Numbered from the stretch's first letter, positions 50,815-59,840 are shown. The stretch: DNA of 64,000 bases from CALODL01 sp942492115 (GCA_942492115.1 CALODL010000012.1:62001-126000); one strand, 5' to 3'. Made by a program: numbers and translations. The notes: generated by a model from the letters alone, not told the origin.

Positions 50815-53087
50815 CCGGCAGACAGCGCTGCCTGCGCGGCAGCGCTGAGATCCTCGAGGCCGACAGGTTTCAAGTAGCGCCCCCACACATGCCGAGCCAA
50901 TCCTGGTGGTATCGGGAGTTCGGTCGATCCGGTGGTGAAGATGATGCGCAGCTCAGGGTTGGCCACGACCAACCGTTCGGCAAGCCTGACCCCGCGGCCT
51001 GCACCAGCGTGCATGTCGAGCACGGCAAGAGCCACCTGCGGCAAACGACCTTCTTCGTTGCGGGCCAGCGCTTCGTCAACGCCCATGCACATCGCCTCGC
51101 GCCCATGCCCGGCCAGAGCCGCGGCCTGGGCCTGGCCTGCAGAGGATTCCTCGTCGACTACGAGGATCGCACCTTGGACTGCCCCGCTGACGACTCTCGA
51201 CGGCGGTTCCACGAGACCCGGCTGAGCCGTTCCCGGCGGCAAATGAACACGAAACGTCGTACCCTCACCCGGGACGCTGTGCACCTGAATGAAGCCGCCG
51301 GCATTCTTCACGGCGGAGTAAACGATCGACATCCCGAGTCCGCGCCCGCACCTCGCAGTGCGCGGCTTGGTCGAGAACAGCGGCTCGAACATTCGCCGCT
51401 GAACCTCACGCGTCATCCCAACGCCGGTATCCTGTACGGCCAGTACGGTGTAGGGTTGTTCCTCGGTCCCTTCATCAGCATCCTGGGCCACCACGGACTC
51501 GGTCCAGATGGTCAACGTACCGCCATCCGTCATGGCGTCGCGTGCGTTGCGCAGCAGGTTGAGAATGACCTGGGTGAACTGGTCGCGATCCATACGCACG
51601 GGCGTCTCGTCATCGAGCCGACAGATCAACTCGATGCCTTCGACGAACGACGGATCGAGCGAATCGATAACCAGTTCGACCATCTCGCTCAAACGGAAGA
51701 CCTGTGGATCACCGTGGGCGCTGGTGGCGAAATTGAGCAGGCGCCGTGACAACCCTGCAGCCTGCGAGCACGCGCGCAACGCCGAACGAATGCGGTCAGC
51801 ATGACTGTCGTCATCAATTTCTTTGGCCAACAGCGACAGCGTGCCGTTCACCGCGGCAAGCAAATTGTTGAAGTCGTGCGCCAACCCACCAGCGAGCGTC
51901 CCGACCGCCTCCATCGTCTCGGCCCCACGCAATCGGCGCTGCAGGCGCTGACGGTCAGTCACGTCGCGCATGACCACTGCGGCGCACGGAGTCTCTCCCA
52001 CATCGACGCGATAGACCACGAAATCGGCGAAAATTCGCCCGGCCTCGGGGTCGGAAGCAGCCAGCTCCACTGACATGCGGCGCAATGTGCGTCCTTCAGC
52101 TGCTTGCCGCAACGTCAACGACCAGTCCGGCGTGACCGTCGCCCACTCGGGCCATACATCCAGGATGTGTCGACCGATGTGACTGGTGCCCTCGACGCCG
52201 AGCAGCCGCGAGTCGCTGTCGTGGTATTCCTGAATGCAACCGGCGACATCACAAATGACCACGGCATCGCGAAGATTGCGGAACAGACTGCGGTATTTTC
52301 CGGCCGTGGCGGCGAGATCGAGCTGTGCATCTGATACCCGCTGGGCCATATCGTTGAGAGCCAGGGCCAGGCGGCCCAGCTCATCGCCGCTGCGTGGCTT
52401 GACCCGGTGGTCGAAGTCACCGGCACTGAACCGTGCGGCTGCAGTCTGCAGGTCGGCGATGGGCATCAGCAACCACAACCGGATGAACATGGCTCCAACG
52501 ATGACCAGGCAGGCCGCCAATGCTCCGACCATGATGGTCATGACGTAAATGTTGCTCGACGCCGCACCCAGATCACGTGTCGACCTCTTGCTCAAGTCCG
52601 CGAGACGGTTGCCGGCCTGACCGAGCATGTCATCGAGTCGGGGCACCAGATCGTCTTCGATGCCCGGCAGCAACGCCTGCGCGCGGCGGAGATCGCCCGC
52701 ACGCACGTGGCTGATGCATTGATCGAGTTGGCTCTCGAGTTCGTCTGCCAGCGCAGTCAGAGCGGCAGTATCGGCGACCAGATCGAAGTTGGCCCGATAG
52801 CGCGTGACGGAACGCAGCCGCGCGAAGAACGCCTCACGGGCGTTGCGAAACGCCCGAAACGCGGTGTTGTCGCCACCCGCCAGTGCCCGCAGGTACACGA
52901 CCTGCTTGTCGAGGGCGAACTGCAGGCGGTCGACTTCGAGCGAACTGACCATCGACTGCTCGAAAGTCTGGACCGCGGAGCGCATCTGCCACTGGACGCC
53001 GTAAATGGTCGCAGCAGTTGCCACGACGGCAAATGCGGCAAACGCCACCTGCAGTGCATTCAGCTTCCTGCGGACGCTGAGAGCCAT
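50775..53087 (-). CDS. Hybrid sensor histidine kinase (HAMP-PAS-HisKA-HATPase-REC)
   Basis: The 770-residue protein has two membrane helices (about 12-32 and 180-205) around a helical periplasmic sensor. A HAMP linker (about 205-260) and a PAS domain (about 262-370) follow. The dimerisation domain has the H-box G-G-L-A-H-D-F-N-N-L-L-A (His about 403), typical of the D-F-N-N subfamily. An HATPase domain (G-R-G-L-G-M-S-I-V) comes next, and a C-terminal receiver (about 640-755) with V-V-D-E-E, L-D-M-H and L-K-P. It follows the pseudopilin gene by 6 bp on the minus strand, so it is co-transcribed with it. Confidence 0.92.
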   Translation of the reverse strand: MALSVRRKLNALQVAFAAFAVVATAATIYGVQWQMRSAVQTFEQSMVSSLEVDRLQFALDKQVVYLRALAGGDNTAFRAFRNAREAFFARLRSVTRYRANFDLVADTAALTALADELESQLDQCISHVRAGDLRRAQALLPGIEDDLVPRLDDMLGQAGNRLADLSKRSTRDLGAASSNIYVMTIMVGALAACLVIVGAMFIRLWLLMPIADLQTAAARFSAGDFDHRVKPRSGDELGRLALALNDMAQRVSDAQLDLAATAGKYRSLFRNLRDAVVICDVAGCIQEYHDSDSRLLGVEGTSHIGRHILDVWPEWATVTPDWSLTLRQAAEGRTLRRMSVELAASDPEAGRIFADFVVYRVDVGETPCAAVVMRDVTDRQRLQRRLRGAETMEAVGTLAGGLAHDFNNLLAAVNGTLSLLAKEIDDDSHADRIRSALRACSQAAGLSRRLLNFATSAHGDPQVFRLSEMVELVIDSLDPSFVEGIELICRLDDETPVRMDRDQFTQVILNLLRNARDAMTDGGTLTIWTESVVAQDADEGTEEQPYTVLAVQDTGVGMTREVQRRMFEPLFSTKPRTARCGRGLGMSIVYSAVKNAGGFIQVHSVPGEGTTFRVHLPPGTAQPGLVEPPSRVVSGAVQGAILVVDEESSAGQAQAAALAGHGREAMCMGVDEALARNEEGRLPQVALAVLDMHAGAGRGVRLAERLVVANPELRIIFTTGSTELPIPPGLARHVWGRYLKPVGLEDLSAAAQAALSAGYPGSSGSRSQSM

Positions 53088-53093
53088 GAATGA

Positions 53094-53933
53094 TCAATCG
53101 GCAGAAACTTGGTAACGCCAGTCCCAGTTTTCTTCACCGGGACGGACACTGCTCAGGACGTGGCCGCCGATGAAGGCGACATTGGTCCGACCCTGATGGC
53201 GGTCGGAGGGGAACCAGTGATCACCGTTAGCATATGCACCCGTGCTGGCGGCTGGCGGGGTGACATACAAGGGCAGCACACCGGGTGCAAGTGTACCATC
53301 CTCCTGATCCAGGCCCATTGCCCGCGGGCCGTTGACATCCAGGACCAGCGGCACGTAGGGATTGTTCATGACGCGAGAGGAAATGGAGACTTTGTCGTCC
53401 CCAGAGAGAATCGGTACACCGTTGAATTCGGTCTCTGCCTCGTGCAGCCGTTTGTTGAACCCGAGCGAGATCGCGCTCCCGGGCCTGAGCGCATCTTGAG
53501 TGCACGGAAGGTCCCGGAACCTGGTGACGTTACCCTCGGTACTCGACGGACACAGCATGACGTTGTCGCCCTGCTTGATTTCTGCAAAACCTGCGTCCTC
53601 GACGTCCCAGAATTCATCAACGCGATAGAGGCTCTCCTGGAAGTCATTGATCCAGAACCGGCGCGGCCCCAGCACTTCACTGTCGCCGCGCGTTTCGCCG
53701 TTGTTGCCTTCGGCGAACATGGCAAAGTCCATGGCGATGCTACGCATGTTGGCGGAACACACCAGGGTCTTGGCATTCTGACGGGCAGCGCCGAGAGCTG
53801 GGAGCAGGATGGACATGAGGATGCCGAGGATGGCCAGAACGACCAGCAACTCAATGAGCGAGAAGCCACGTCGTCGGCGCAAGCGCCGATCGTGGCAGGG
53901 ACTGCACAGGTTGGCCTCTGTTCGTAATTGCAT
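53094..53933 (-). CDS. Prepilin-type protein (planctomycete type II pseudopilin-like)
   Basis: The ATG at 53933 follows GGAAGGAAGC. A basic leader (R-R-L-R-R-R-R-G) is cleaved before F-S-L-I-E-L-L-V-V-L, with Glu at position 5 and a long hydrophobic helix, as in type IV pilins. The C-terminal G-R-T-N-V-A-F-I-G-G-H-V region resembles the tail of planctomycete pseudopilins that carry an HX9DG-type motif. The 279-residue protein is probably exported by a type II or IV-like machine. Its genes are not in the window. It lies between the cysteine-repeat lipoprotein (25 bp) and the histidine kinase (6 bp). Confidence 0.85.
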   Translation of the reverse strand: MQLRTEANLCSPCHDRRLRRRRGFSLIELLVVLAILGILMSILLPALGAARQNAKTLVCSANMRSIAMDFAMFAEGNNGETRGDSEVLGPRRFWINDFQESLYRVDEFWDVEDAGFAEIKQGDNVMLCPSSTEGNVTRFRDLPCTQDALRPGSAISLGFNKRLHEAETEFNGVPILSGDDKVSISSRVMNNPYVPLVLDVNGPRAMGLDQEDGTLAPGVLPLYVTPPAASTGAYANGDHWFPSDRHQGRTNVAFIGGHVLSSVRPGEENWDWRYQVSAD

Positions 53934-53958
53934 GCTTCCTTCCCGCAGCGGCGAAGGA

Positions 53959-56016
53959 TCAGCGAGCGGGACCCTCGAACCGCTGGAAGAACTGCGGGAA
54001 ATCCTCGATTTCGACTACCGTGTTACCACTTAAGTCTAACGAAGCACAGGGCGGGAATCGAGCATCCTTTTCGAAGCACCGTTGGAAGAGAGCGAAATCC
54101 GCAAGGTCAACGGCACCATCTTGATTGGCGTCCCCATTGGTAAAGATGATGTCCTGACCGTCCACCACGCCGTCGTGATTGACGTCGTAGAGGCTGAAAT
54201 TTGTCGCGAAATTGGCCAGAACCACCCGCTCGTCGACGACCCCGTCATCACCATCATGAGCTTGGACGAATTCGCTGATCAGCTCTCCGTCATAGCCCGT
54301 GCGTATGCCGGTTCCGACGATATCTCCAGGTACGACATCGGGATAGATATCCGTCCACACCGCGATGCCCTCCTCGGCGAACGATTCATTGTACGTCCCG
54401 AGCAGGACCGTATAGGTCCAGTTGGTCGGATCGAGCAGCTGCAGCGGGTCCTGGGTCACTGAATTCCAGCCGATGATCAGATCTTCCAGCGGCGAATCAT
54501 CGGCGGTCGCCCAGTACTCGGCCCAGAACCGTAACTCGTGGATCGCCTCGTCGATCGAGGCATGATTGAACCCGGCCTGGTCGTTGGGCTCGGGTGGTTC
54601 CCCACGCATGAGGCCCGCGGCGAAGTTCGTCAACGGAAAAACGAGGGTGATGTGTGTCGTGTCCGTCTGGATGTCATGGTGCCACAGCAGGTCGCTGTCA
54701 GGATCATAGGTTGAATAGAGCAGATCAAGATGCTCGTACGCATGAGCGCGGTGCAGAAACGAGCCATGCAGGAGCCACGTCTCGCCCTCCTCGAACTTGC
54801 CATCGATATCACCAACCAGAGGGGTGTGAGAATCAGTCCGGTCCGGCCCCAGAAGCGACAGGTGGAAATCCTCGCCATGGCGTTCGACGAACGGCGGTGT
54901 CGACAGGTCTCCATCGAACGCCGAACCATCAAGTGCCAGACGGTTGCTGAACGATTGATTGGGCACACGCCCGCCGAAGCGGACGGCGTTGCCAAGATAG
55001 CGTAATTCCGGCTCATCAACATCGCCGCCGGTCATGACATTCGCATCAATATCGATCTCCACGAACCCGTAGACCGGGTTGGGGCCGAACTGCTGCGGCC
55101 AATACTCGTCCTTGCGCAGCGAACCGGGCGGATTGACCAGGCCAGCGAGCTCCAGTTCGAGCTTGAAGAAACGCCCATCGAACCGATACTCACCGGTATA
55201 CAAATCCTTCTGAGGTTCATGCGGCTGCCATTTGCCCAGGGTGCTGGATATCAGGTCGATGAGTGGGCGTTCGGGATCGAAGCGGTCCTGCGCGGAGGCG
55301 TTCGTCAGACGCGGCACGGCGTCGCCCACCTCATCGTCAGCTACGATGAACGGACAATCTTCGGTGCAGTCATCCCCGACCACGCAGGTCTGTTCTACAC
55401 AGATCTCGCGAATCGTCTCGGCAGACTCGATGCACGCGAGGTCGTTGCCGCTGATCTCGCGACATGCGTAGAAAAAATCCTGAGCCAGGCGAAAGCACGA
55501 GAAGTCGCACGCCATTTCAGGAGCATCGACATTGCAATTACCGGACAGACATCCCAGGTATGAAACATCGGCGACCTCGCCGCAGACTTGATAGTCGCCA
55601 CCGGTCAGCATGCACTCGCCGAACGCGGAGATCGAGATGTTCTGGCACACCTCGTCGCAGGTCGGTCCCGGTGGTTCGAGGCCGCAATCCTCTACGAAGC
55701 ATGTGGCCATGAACGATTGCGAGAGTTGCCCGCACTCGTAGCCGGAGCCTCCCTCGGCGCGGCAACCGGCGTACAGCGCATCGCCGATCTGCTGACAGAA
55801 GGCCACGCAGGTCGAGGAGCCGGCGAGCATGGTATCACCAGGTATGTCCATGCAGACTGAGAGTACGATCTCGGACTGCGTCGAGCAGTCCATGGCTTGT
55901 GTTGATCCGACACAGTGTTCTTCATGGCGCGCAGCACGTTCCGTGCAACAAGCCTGCGGTGTACGCAGATCATCGCAACCGAACCAGGTAATGAGAATAA
56001 ACCCTATGACGTGCAT
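53959..56016 (-). CDS. Lipoprotein with tandem six-cysteine repeats and C-terminal dockerin-like calcium loops
   Basis: The ATG at 56016 follows GGAGGGAAGG and gives 685 residues starting with a lipoprotein signal (W-F-G-C, Cys14); an upstream start at 56085 is less likely. Residues 70-111, 120-161 and 170-211 are three repeats with identical spacing, C-x3-C-x10-C-x9-C-x10-C-x4-C. They start exactly 50 residues apart, and a degenerate copy sits at about 23-55. The middle (about 260-610) is a beta-rich domain of unknown type. The last 70 residues hold three calcium-loop-like segments (D-V-N-H-D-G, D-A-N-Q-D-G, D-L-S-G-N-T) like planctomycete dockerin domains. It is probably a cell-surface protein. 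Confidence 0.78.
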   Translation of the reverse strand: MHVIGFILITWFGCDDLRTPQACCTERAARHEEHCVGSTQAMDCSTQSEIVLSVCMDIPGDTMLAGSSTCVAFCQQIGDALYAGCRAEGGSGYECGQLSQSFMATCFVEDCGLEPPGPTCDEVCQNISISAFGECMLTGGDYQVCGEVADVSYLGCLSGNCNVDAPEMACDFSCFRLAQDFFYACREISGNDLACIESAETIREICVEQTCVVGDDCTEDCPFIVADDEVGDAVPRLTNASAQDRFDPERPLIDLISSTLGKWQPHEPQKDLYTGEYRFDGRFFKLELELAGLVNPPGSLRKDEYWPQQFGPNPVYGFVEIDIDANVMTGGDVDEPELRYLGNAVRFGGRVPNQSFSNRLALDGSAFDGDLSTPPFVERHGEDFHLSLLGPDRTDSHTPLVGDIDGKFEEGETWLLHGSFLHRAHAYEHLDLLYSTYDPDSDLLWHHDIQTDTTHITLVFPLTNFAAGLMRGEPPEPNDQAGFNHASIDEAIHELRFWAEYWATADDSPLEDLIIGWNSVTQDPLQLLDPTNWTYTVLLGTYNESFAEEGIAVWTDIYPDVVPGDIVGTGIRTGYDGELISEFVQAHDGDDGVVDERVVLANFATNFSLYDVNHDGVVDGQDIIFTNGDANQDGAVDLADFALFQRCFEKDARFPPCASLDLSGNTVVEIEDFPQFFQRFEGPAR

Positions 56017-56090
56017 GGCGACCTTCCCTCCAGGTTGGAATCCCGAAGGCATGAGTCGGCCCGCTCTTCCCTCTCCGGCAAACAAACAAA

Positions 56091-56137
56091 CAGCGGGATA
56101 ATGGCTTCCGAGGCCACAGTAGCCATTATACCCGCTG
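56091..56137 (-). terminator. Long hairpin with T-rich tail, also containing a TATAAT box
   Basis: Arms 56091-56106 and 56121-56137 pair over 16 bp with one bulged base and a 14-nt loop. On the minus strand the stem is followed by TTTGTTTGTTT, so it can act as an intrinsic terminator for the 56383-56751 gene. One arm contains TATAAT on the minus strand (56125-56130), so it might instead be a promoter/operator for the lipoprotein gene. Confidence 0.45.
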
Positions 56138-56329
56138 CTTGCGAAGCGGAAGAGTCATCACGGATCGACCCTGCTCCCCGATCGGGGTTCCAGGCCCTGT
56201 CACGACCCGCCGGATATTTCGTAAGCTTTTCCCCTGCCGGCAGTTGCAACAGCTCCGGCAAGTTGTTGCGTTCTTCCCGTCCCCAAGGCCAAAATGATTC
56301 CTACGCCTCCAGGCGGCTGGTGCTGGTGA

Positions 56330-56353
56330 CTCCGGTGCCGGAAGGCACCGGAG
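56330..56353 (-). terminator. GC-rich hairpin 30 nt after the small secreted protein gene
   Basis: CTCCGGTGCC-GGAA-GGCACCGGAG forms a perfect 10-bp stem with a GNRA-type tetraloop. It lies 29 nt past the stop of the minus-strand gene. No U-run follows, so it may protect the mRNA 3' end rather than terminate. Confidence 0.35.
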
Positions 56354-56382
56354 CCGCACAGCTCTTCCCCACCTCGCAAGAA

Positions 56383-56751
56383 TCATTGCATGCGGTACAC
56401 GACCGCTAATCGAAACTCCTGCACCGCTGAATCGATGCTTTCATCAGGGGTTTCGCCCTCTTCAGTCCTGATCACGTCGATCCACCGCGTGGAATCGACG
56501 GTCAATTGTTGTACGCGACTCGACACGGAGGAATCCGCCCCTGAAAATGCAACGACGGTCCCGGCCGCGGCGAGGCACTGTACCGCGGCCGGGGCGTCGA
56601 TGCAGATCTGGGTGTCCGCGCTGCACTGCACAGCCGGACGGGAGTCGAAGAAGGTGGGTTCGACGGTCGATGCCGCCGCGATACCATGGGTCATCGCGAA
56701 TGCGGCGACAGTGAAACCCACCGGAAAGGATTGTGTAATGCGGCTCAGCAT
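56383..56751 (-). CDS. Small secreted protein of unknown function
   Basis: The ATG at 56751 has AAGGA 5 nt upstream. The 122-residue product has a Sec signal peptide (A-A-F-A-M-T-H-G-I-A-A-A-S) and three cysteines in the mature part (V-Q-C, I-C, V-Q-C). No family is recognised. It has its own promoter region (palindrome at 56831-56842) and ends before a series of hairpins. Confidence 0.6.
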   Translation of the reverse strand: MLSRITQSFPVGFTVAAFAMTHGIAAASTVEPTFFDSRPAVQCSADTQICIDAPAAVQCLAAAGTVVAFSGADSSVSSRVQQLTVDSTRWIDVIRTEEGETPDESIDSAVQEFRLAVVYRMQ

Positions 56752-56810
56752 GGCATTCCTTTAACACCGTTCTGCGGTGCTGAAATCACGATACGGCACG
56801 CGGCAGATGA

Positions 56811-56842
56811 TTAGAAACACTATCAGGAAACTCTTATAAGAG
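56811..56842. promoter_or_regulatory. Candidate bidirectional promoter with palindromic -10
   Basis: CTCTTATAAGAG (56831-56842) is a perfect palindrome that places TATAAG on both strands. On the plus strand TTAGAA (56811-56816) is 18 nt upstream of TATAAG, with the next gene starting at 56869. On the minus strand TTATGA (56855-56860) is 16 nt from TATAAG, with a gene start at 56751. Confidence 0.45.
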
Positions 56843-56868
56843 CCGCGAAGATCGTCATAACCCCATGA

Positions 56869-57678
56869 ATGTCAGCATATTGCATGAGTAGGAGGCCGAG
56901 ACAGCGTACATCGGCTACCCCACCGGGCCCATCTCGTCGGCGGGTGCCGTCCCGCGCCCCCTCCCCCGCTCCCCGCCTGCGACCCGCGCGCTTCTTCGCG
57001 CTGCTGATCGTCCTCAATATCGTCCTGCTGTGGCCCTGGCCCGGAATGGGCGGAGCGTATTCAGCCGGGCTGGCCAGGGCATGCAACGCGACTTTCGCGA
57101 TGTTCACCTGGGACGCCGGCGTCACCCGGCCCGACGGTGTTGTGTGCCGCGGGCTGCTGGGGTCTACGGGGCAGGCGATGATCATCTCGGATTACGCAAA
57201 TCAACAGCGTTTGGACCTGTTCGTCTGTGTCATCAATACGCTCAAGCCGCCTCCACACCTGGAGTCGCCGCGGGCCGAACAAACGAACAGTTGGTACCTC
57301 GGGTACGTCCCCACCGCCATGACGCTGGCATGGATCCTGGCTACGCCGCTGAGGTGGTGGCGCCGGGTGGTGGCCGCACTCTACGGGCTGGTGCTCGTTC
57401 ACGCTTTCATCGCTGTGCGCCTGGCGATGTTTCTGGTGCTGATGTTCGATGGAACAGACCGCCACTGCCTTTTCGTGCTACCGGAGTGGGTCCATTGGCT
57501 TGTTGAGCTCGCCCACCATATCCTGGCCGAGTCGTTACCGTCATCCTGGTTGGCGCCAGTGGTCTTCTGGATCATCATTTGCGTACGCCGCCGAACACTG
57601 AGCGCCTGGTTCGGCCTGCGTCACGATCAGCCGGATGCCGCAGGTGAGGAACAACCGGCGACTCGGCCCCCAACTTGA
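56869..57678 (+). CDS. Membrane protein of unknown function, exosortase-like topology
   Basis: The 269-residue protein has a basic, Pro/Arg-rich N-terminal tail (about 40 residues) and about four hydrophobic segments (41-56, 146-160, 166-192, 226-240). The layout R-F-F-A-L-L-I-V-L, then a P-L-R-W-W-R-R turn, then A-V-R-L-A-M-F and E-L-A-H-H loosely recalls small exosortases such as XrtH. It has Arg184 and His216/217 in about the right order. No cysteine sits at the expected catalytic position (Cys120 is far from it). So this is at best a distant or inactive relative. No Shine-Dalgarno sequence precedes the ATG at 56869; an alternative ATG is at 56884. Confidence 0.5.
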   Translation: MSAYCMSRRPRQRTSATPPGPSRRRVPSRAPSPAPRLRPARFFALLIVLNIVLLWPWPGMGGAYSAGLARACNATFAMFTWDAGVTRPDGVVCRGLLGSTGQAMIISDYANQQRLDLFVCVINTLKPPPHLESPRAEQTNSWYLGYVPTAMTLAWILATPLRWWRRVVAALYGLVLVHAFIAVRLAMFLVLMFDGTDRHCLFVLPEWVHWLVELAHHILAESLPSSWLAPVVFWIIICVRRRTLSAWFGLRHDQPDAAGEEQPATRPPT

Positions 57679-57703
57679 TCCCTCGATCTCGAAGGTACTA
57701 GCC

Positions 57704-58264
57704 ATGCTCAACACACGTTCGGTTTACTCAGGTTTGACTCTCATGCTTGCCGCAATGAGCGGTTGTGCCCAACCACATGTGCCTGCCGAGTCGGTGGACG
57801 GCCTCCGACGCCTCGACATGTTGACCGGCAAGTGGAAATCAACCAGTACCGCGTACATGGAAGACGCCGTCCAACCGGTCGAGTGCTCTGCCACCGCAAA
57901 GGTGCGGTGGGATCTCAACGGCCGTTACCTGGTCGAAGACACGGCTTACGACCTCGGGACTCTCGGTCGCAGCACGGCGACGGGCTACTGGACGTGGGAT
58001 AGTGCCGCCGGCGTGTACCGTACCTGGCGATTCGACTCCGACGGCGGATACACCACCGGCACCGCAACATTCGATGCGGACTCGCAAACGTGGTACCTCG
58101 CCAGCCAGACCGTCAACAGCCTCACCGGTGCACGCTCGGCTGGCAGCGGGAAAATGCGCTTCAGCAGCGCGCGAGAAAAGAGCTTCAGCTGGTCCAGCCA
58201 GCCTCGCGAAGGCGGCGAAGACCCCTATCGGGTCGAAGGTACGAGCCAGCGCGTGGGGCGGTAG
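57704..58264 (+). CDS. DUF1579-like lipoprotein
   Basis: The ATG at 57704 follows AAGG and gives 186 residues. The signal peptide ends in A-A-M-S-G-C, a lipobox. The mature part resembles DUF1579 proteins: L-D-M-L-T-G-K-W-K-S-T near the start, then paired beta strands with conserved aromatics (Y-W-T-W-D-S, Y-R-T-W-R-F-D-S-D-G). DUF1579 folds are small beta-barrels of unknown function. It starts 25 bp after the membrane protein gene and may be co-transcribed with it. Confidence 0.7.
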   Translation: MLNTRSVYSGLTLMLAAMSGCAQPHVPAESVDGLRRLDMLTGKWKSTSTAYMEDAVQPVECSATAKVRWDLNGRYLVEDTAYDLGTLGRSTATGYWTWDSAAGVYRTWRFDSDGGYTTGTATFDADSQTWYLASQTVNSLTGARSAGSGKMRFSSAREKSFSWSSQPREGGEDPYRVEGTSQRVGR

Positions 58265-58304
58265 TAAAGGAGCGGTAATGACTTCTGACCACCTGTTGTG
58301 CTGG

Positions 58305-59679
58305 CTATTCCCCCCGCAAGTCGTAGCACAGTAGCCGTGTCCCGCGGCCGCTGATGCGATCCTTCATGTTCTGACACACATACAACAACCCACGGCTCAA
58401 CACCGGTAGCGTGTAGGTTTCGCGGGCGGCAAACAGTCGCGCATGGCTGATCGTCTTGCAGCCCGCAGGTGACAGCTCCAACCACGCCAGATCTCCCATT
58501 TCCCCGAGTGCCAGATAGGCCCCATCTGCATACAGCAGGGAGCCGCGTCCGAGGTTGAACGTCAACTCCTTTTTCTCGCCGTCGCGTTCGAGGGTGGTCG
58601 TCCACTCGAGATCTTCGCGCCAACGGGATTCGCCGGTGGCCAGGTCCACGCACGTCAACTGCGTGTCCCCCTGACCGTCACCGTCGAAGCCATACAGAAA
58701 TCCGCCGCGCGCGACGGGCGTCGCCCAGTGGGCCTTGAGCGCTTGCGTCGTCCACTTCGGTTCCAGCGATCCATCGGCCTTGACTTCGAGCAGGGCGCCG
58801 CCCGTACCATAGGCCGCAGTAATGAACACCGTATTGCAGATGACCAGCGGCGTTGCAGCGTTGACCGATTCGTAGCGTTTGGCGCGCCACGGAAAACGGT
58901 CGGCGATACGCCCCGCGGTCGGATCTATGGCCAACAAGCCGCCGGTTGGCGGTCGACTGTCACCTCCCGCGAATACGAACAACCACTCCCTGTCCCCGAT
59001 TTTCGCGCTAACCGGCGAAGCATAACTCGCAGCCCACTCATCCTGCACCGACCACTTGATCTCTCCCGTAAACTTATCGTAGGCCACGACCCCCGGGCCG
59101 GGGGCCCCTACGGGTACGATGAGTGCATCACCGCGGACCAGCGGCGTCGCACCCACGCCAAAGAACGTCGCCGTGATGTTGTAATCCTGATTGGTGTTGT
59201 GCTTCCACTGCACACGTCCGGTACCCAGATCCAGGCACTGCAGATGGCCTTCGGCGCTGTGGACGTACACGCGGTTCCCATCGATGACAGGGCTGGCGCG
59301 GGGGCCGTTGTTGAAGTCGAAACGGTCGCGATAGGAACTTGGCGCCCGCGATTGCCAGACGACCCTGCCCGTTTCGGCCGCGCGACAATCAACGACATCG
59401 TCGTTTGCGATGCGGTGATAGTGCACGACCAGGGCACCAGCCACCGCCGGCCCAGCGTACCCCGCCCCCACAATCCATCTCCCACACAACGGGTGGGCCG
59501 CCCGTGGGCCAGGTCTTGTTCAACTTGGTCTCTGGAGAGATCCCGTTCAGTGTCGGGCCGAGAAACGAAGGCCAATCGCTGGTCACGGCATCAGTCGCCA
59601 GCTTGGCCGGTGGACGACCCACGCGGACGTCGGCAGTGAATAACAGAACGCTGAGTACGACGGTGCACATAAGACTCAT
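58305..59679 (-). pseudogene. PQQ-type beta-propeller protein disrupted by a one-base frameshift
   Basis: The N-terminal part starts at ATG 59679 behind AGGAGA, with a signal peptide and W-P-S-F-L-G-P-T-L-N-G, the common opening of planctomycete PQQ-like proteins. It continues to P-P-V-V-W-E-M-D-C-G-G-G. The rest of the protein is in another frame, resuming G-Y-A-G-P-A-V-A-G-A and running through about seven propeller blades to 58305. Removing one base from the C4-G-C5 run at 59460-59469 (plus strand) restores one frame of about 457 residues. It is either a recent pseudogene or a sequencing error in a homopolymer. Such propellers are usually periplasmic. Confidence 0.75.
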
Positions 59680-59771
59680 GGTCTCTCCTGGGGTCGCGGT
59701 ACGCTGTAACCGAGGGCTTGACTCCTCGATTGTGCCCGGTCTTCTGCGATGACTCAAGGGCTCGGTAAACG

Positions 59772-59802
59772 TTGCTCACCACCGATGCCATTGTGGTAGA
59801 CT
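59772..59802 (+). promoter_or_regulatory. Candidate promoter of the beta-helix gene
   Basis: TTGCTC (59772-59777) and TAGACT (59797-59802) are separated by 19 nt. The leader of about 35 nt carries GAGGG before the ATG at 59841. Confidence 0.3.
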
Positions 59803-59840
59803 GCACCGGCATACCGTTGATTCCTTGCGAGGGTCGAAAG

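Larger units (their letters stand above)
56017..56382 (-). other. 366-bp gap with several perfect hairpins
   Basis: No gene was found. Inverted repeats are at 56091-56137, 56176-56187 (CCCCGATCGGGG), 56234-56243 (CTGCCGGCAG), 56246-56269 (GCAACA / TGTTGC) and 56330-56353 (10-bp stem with GGAA loop). On the minus strand this is the 3' flank of the small secreted protein gene and the 5' flank of the cysteine-repeat lipoprotein gene. Confidence 0.5.

Noticed and set aside
50113..53087. Classical two-component operon
   Set aside because: The regulator and kinase genes converge and overlap at their 3' ends, so they are not one transcription unit.
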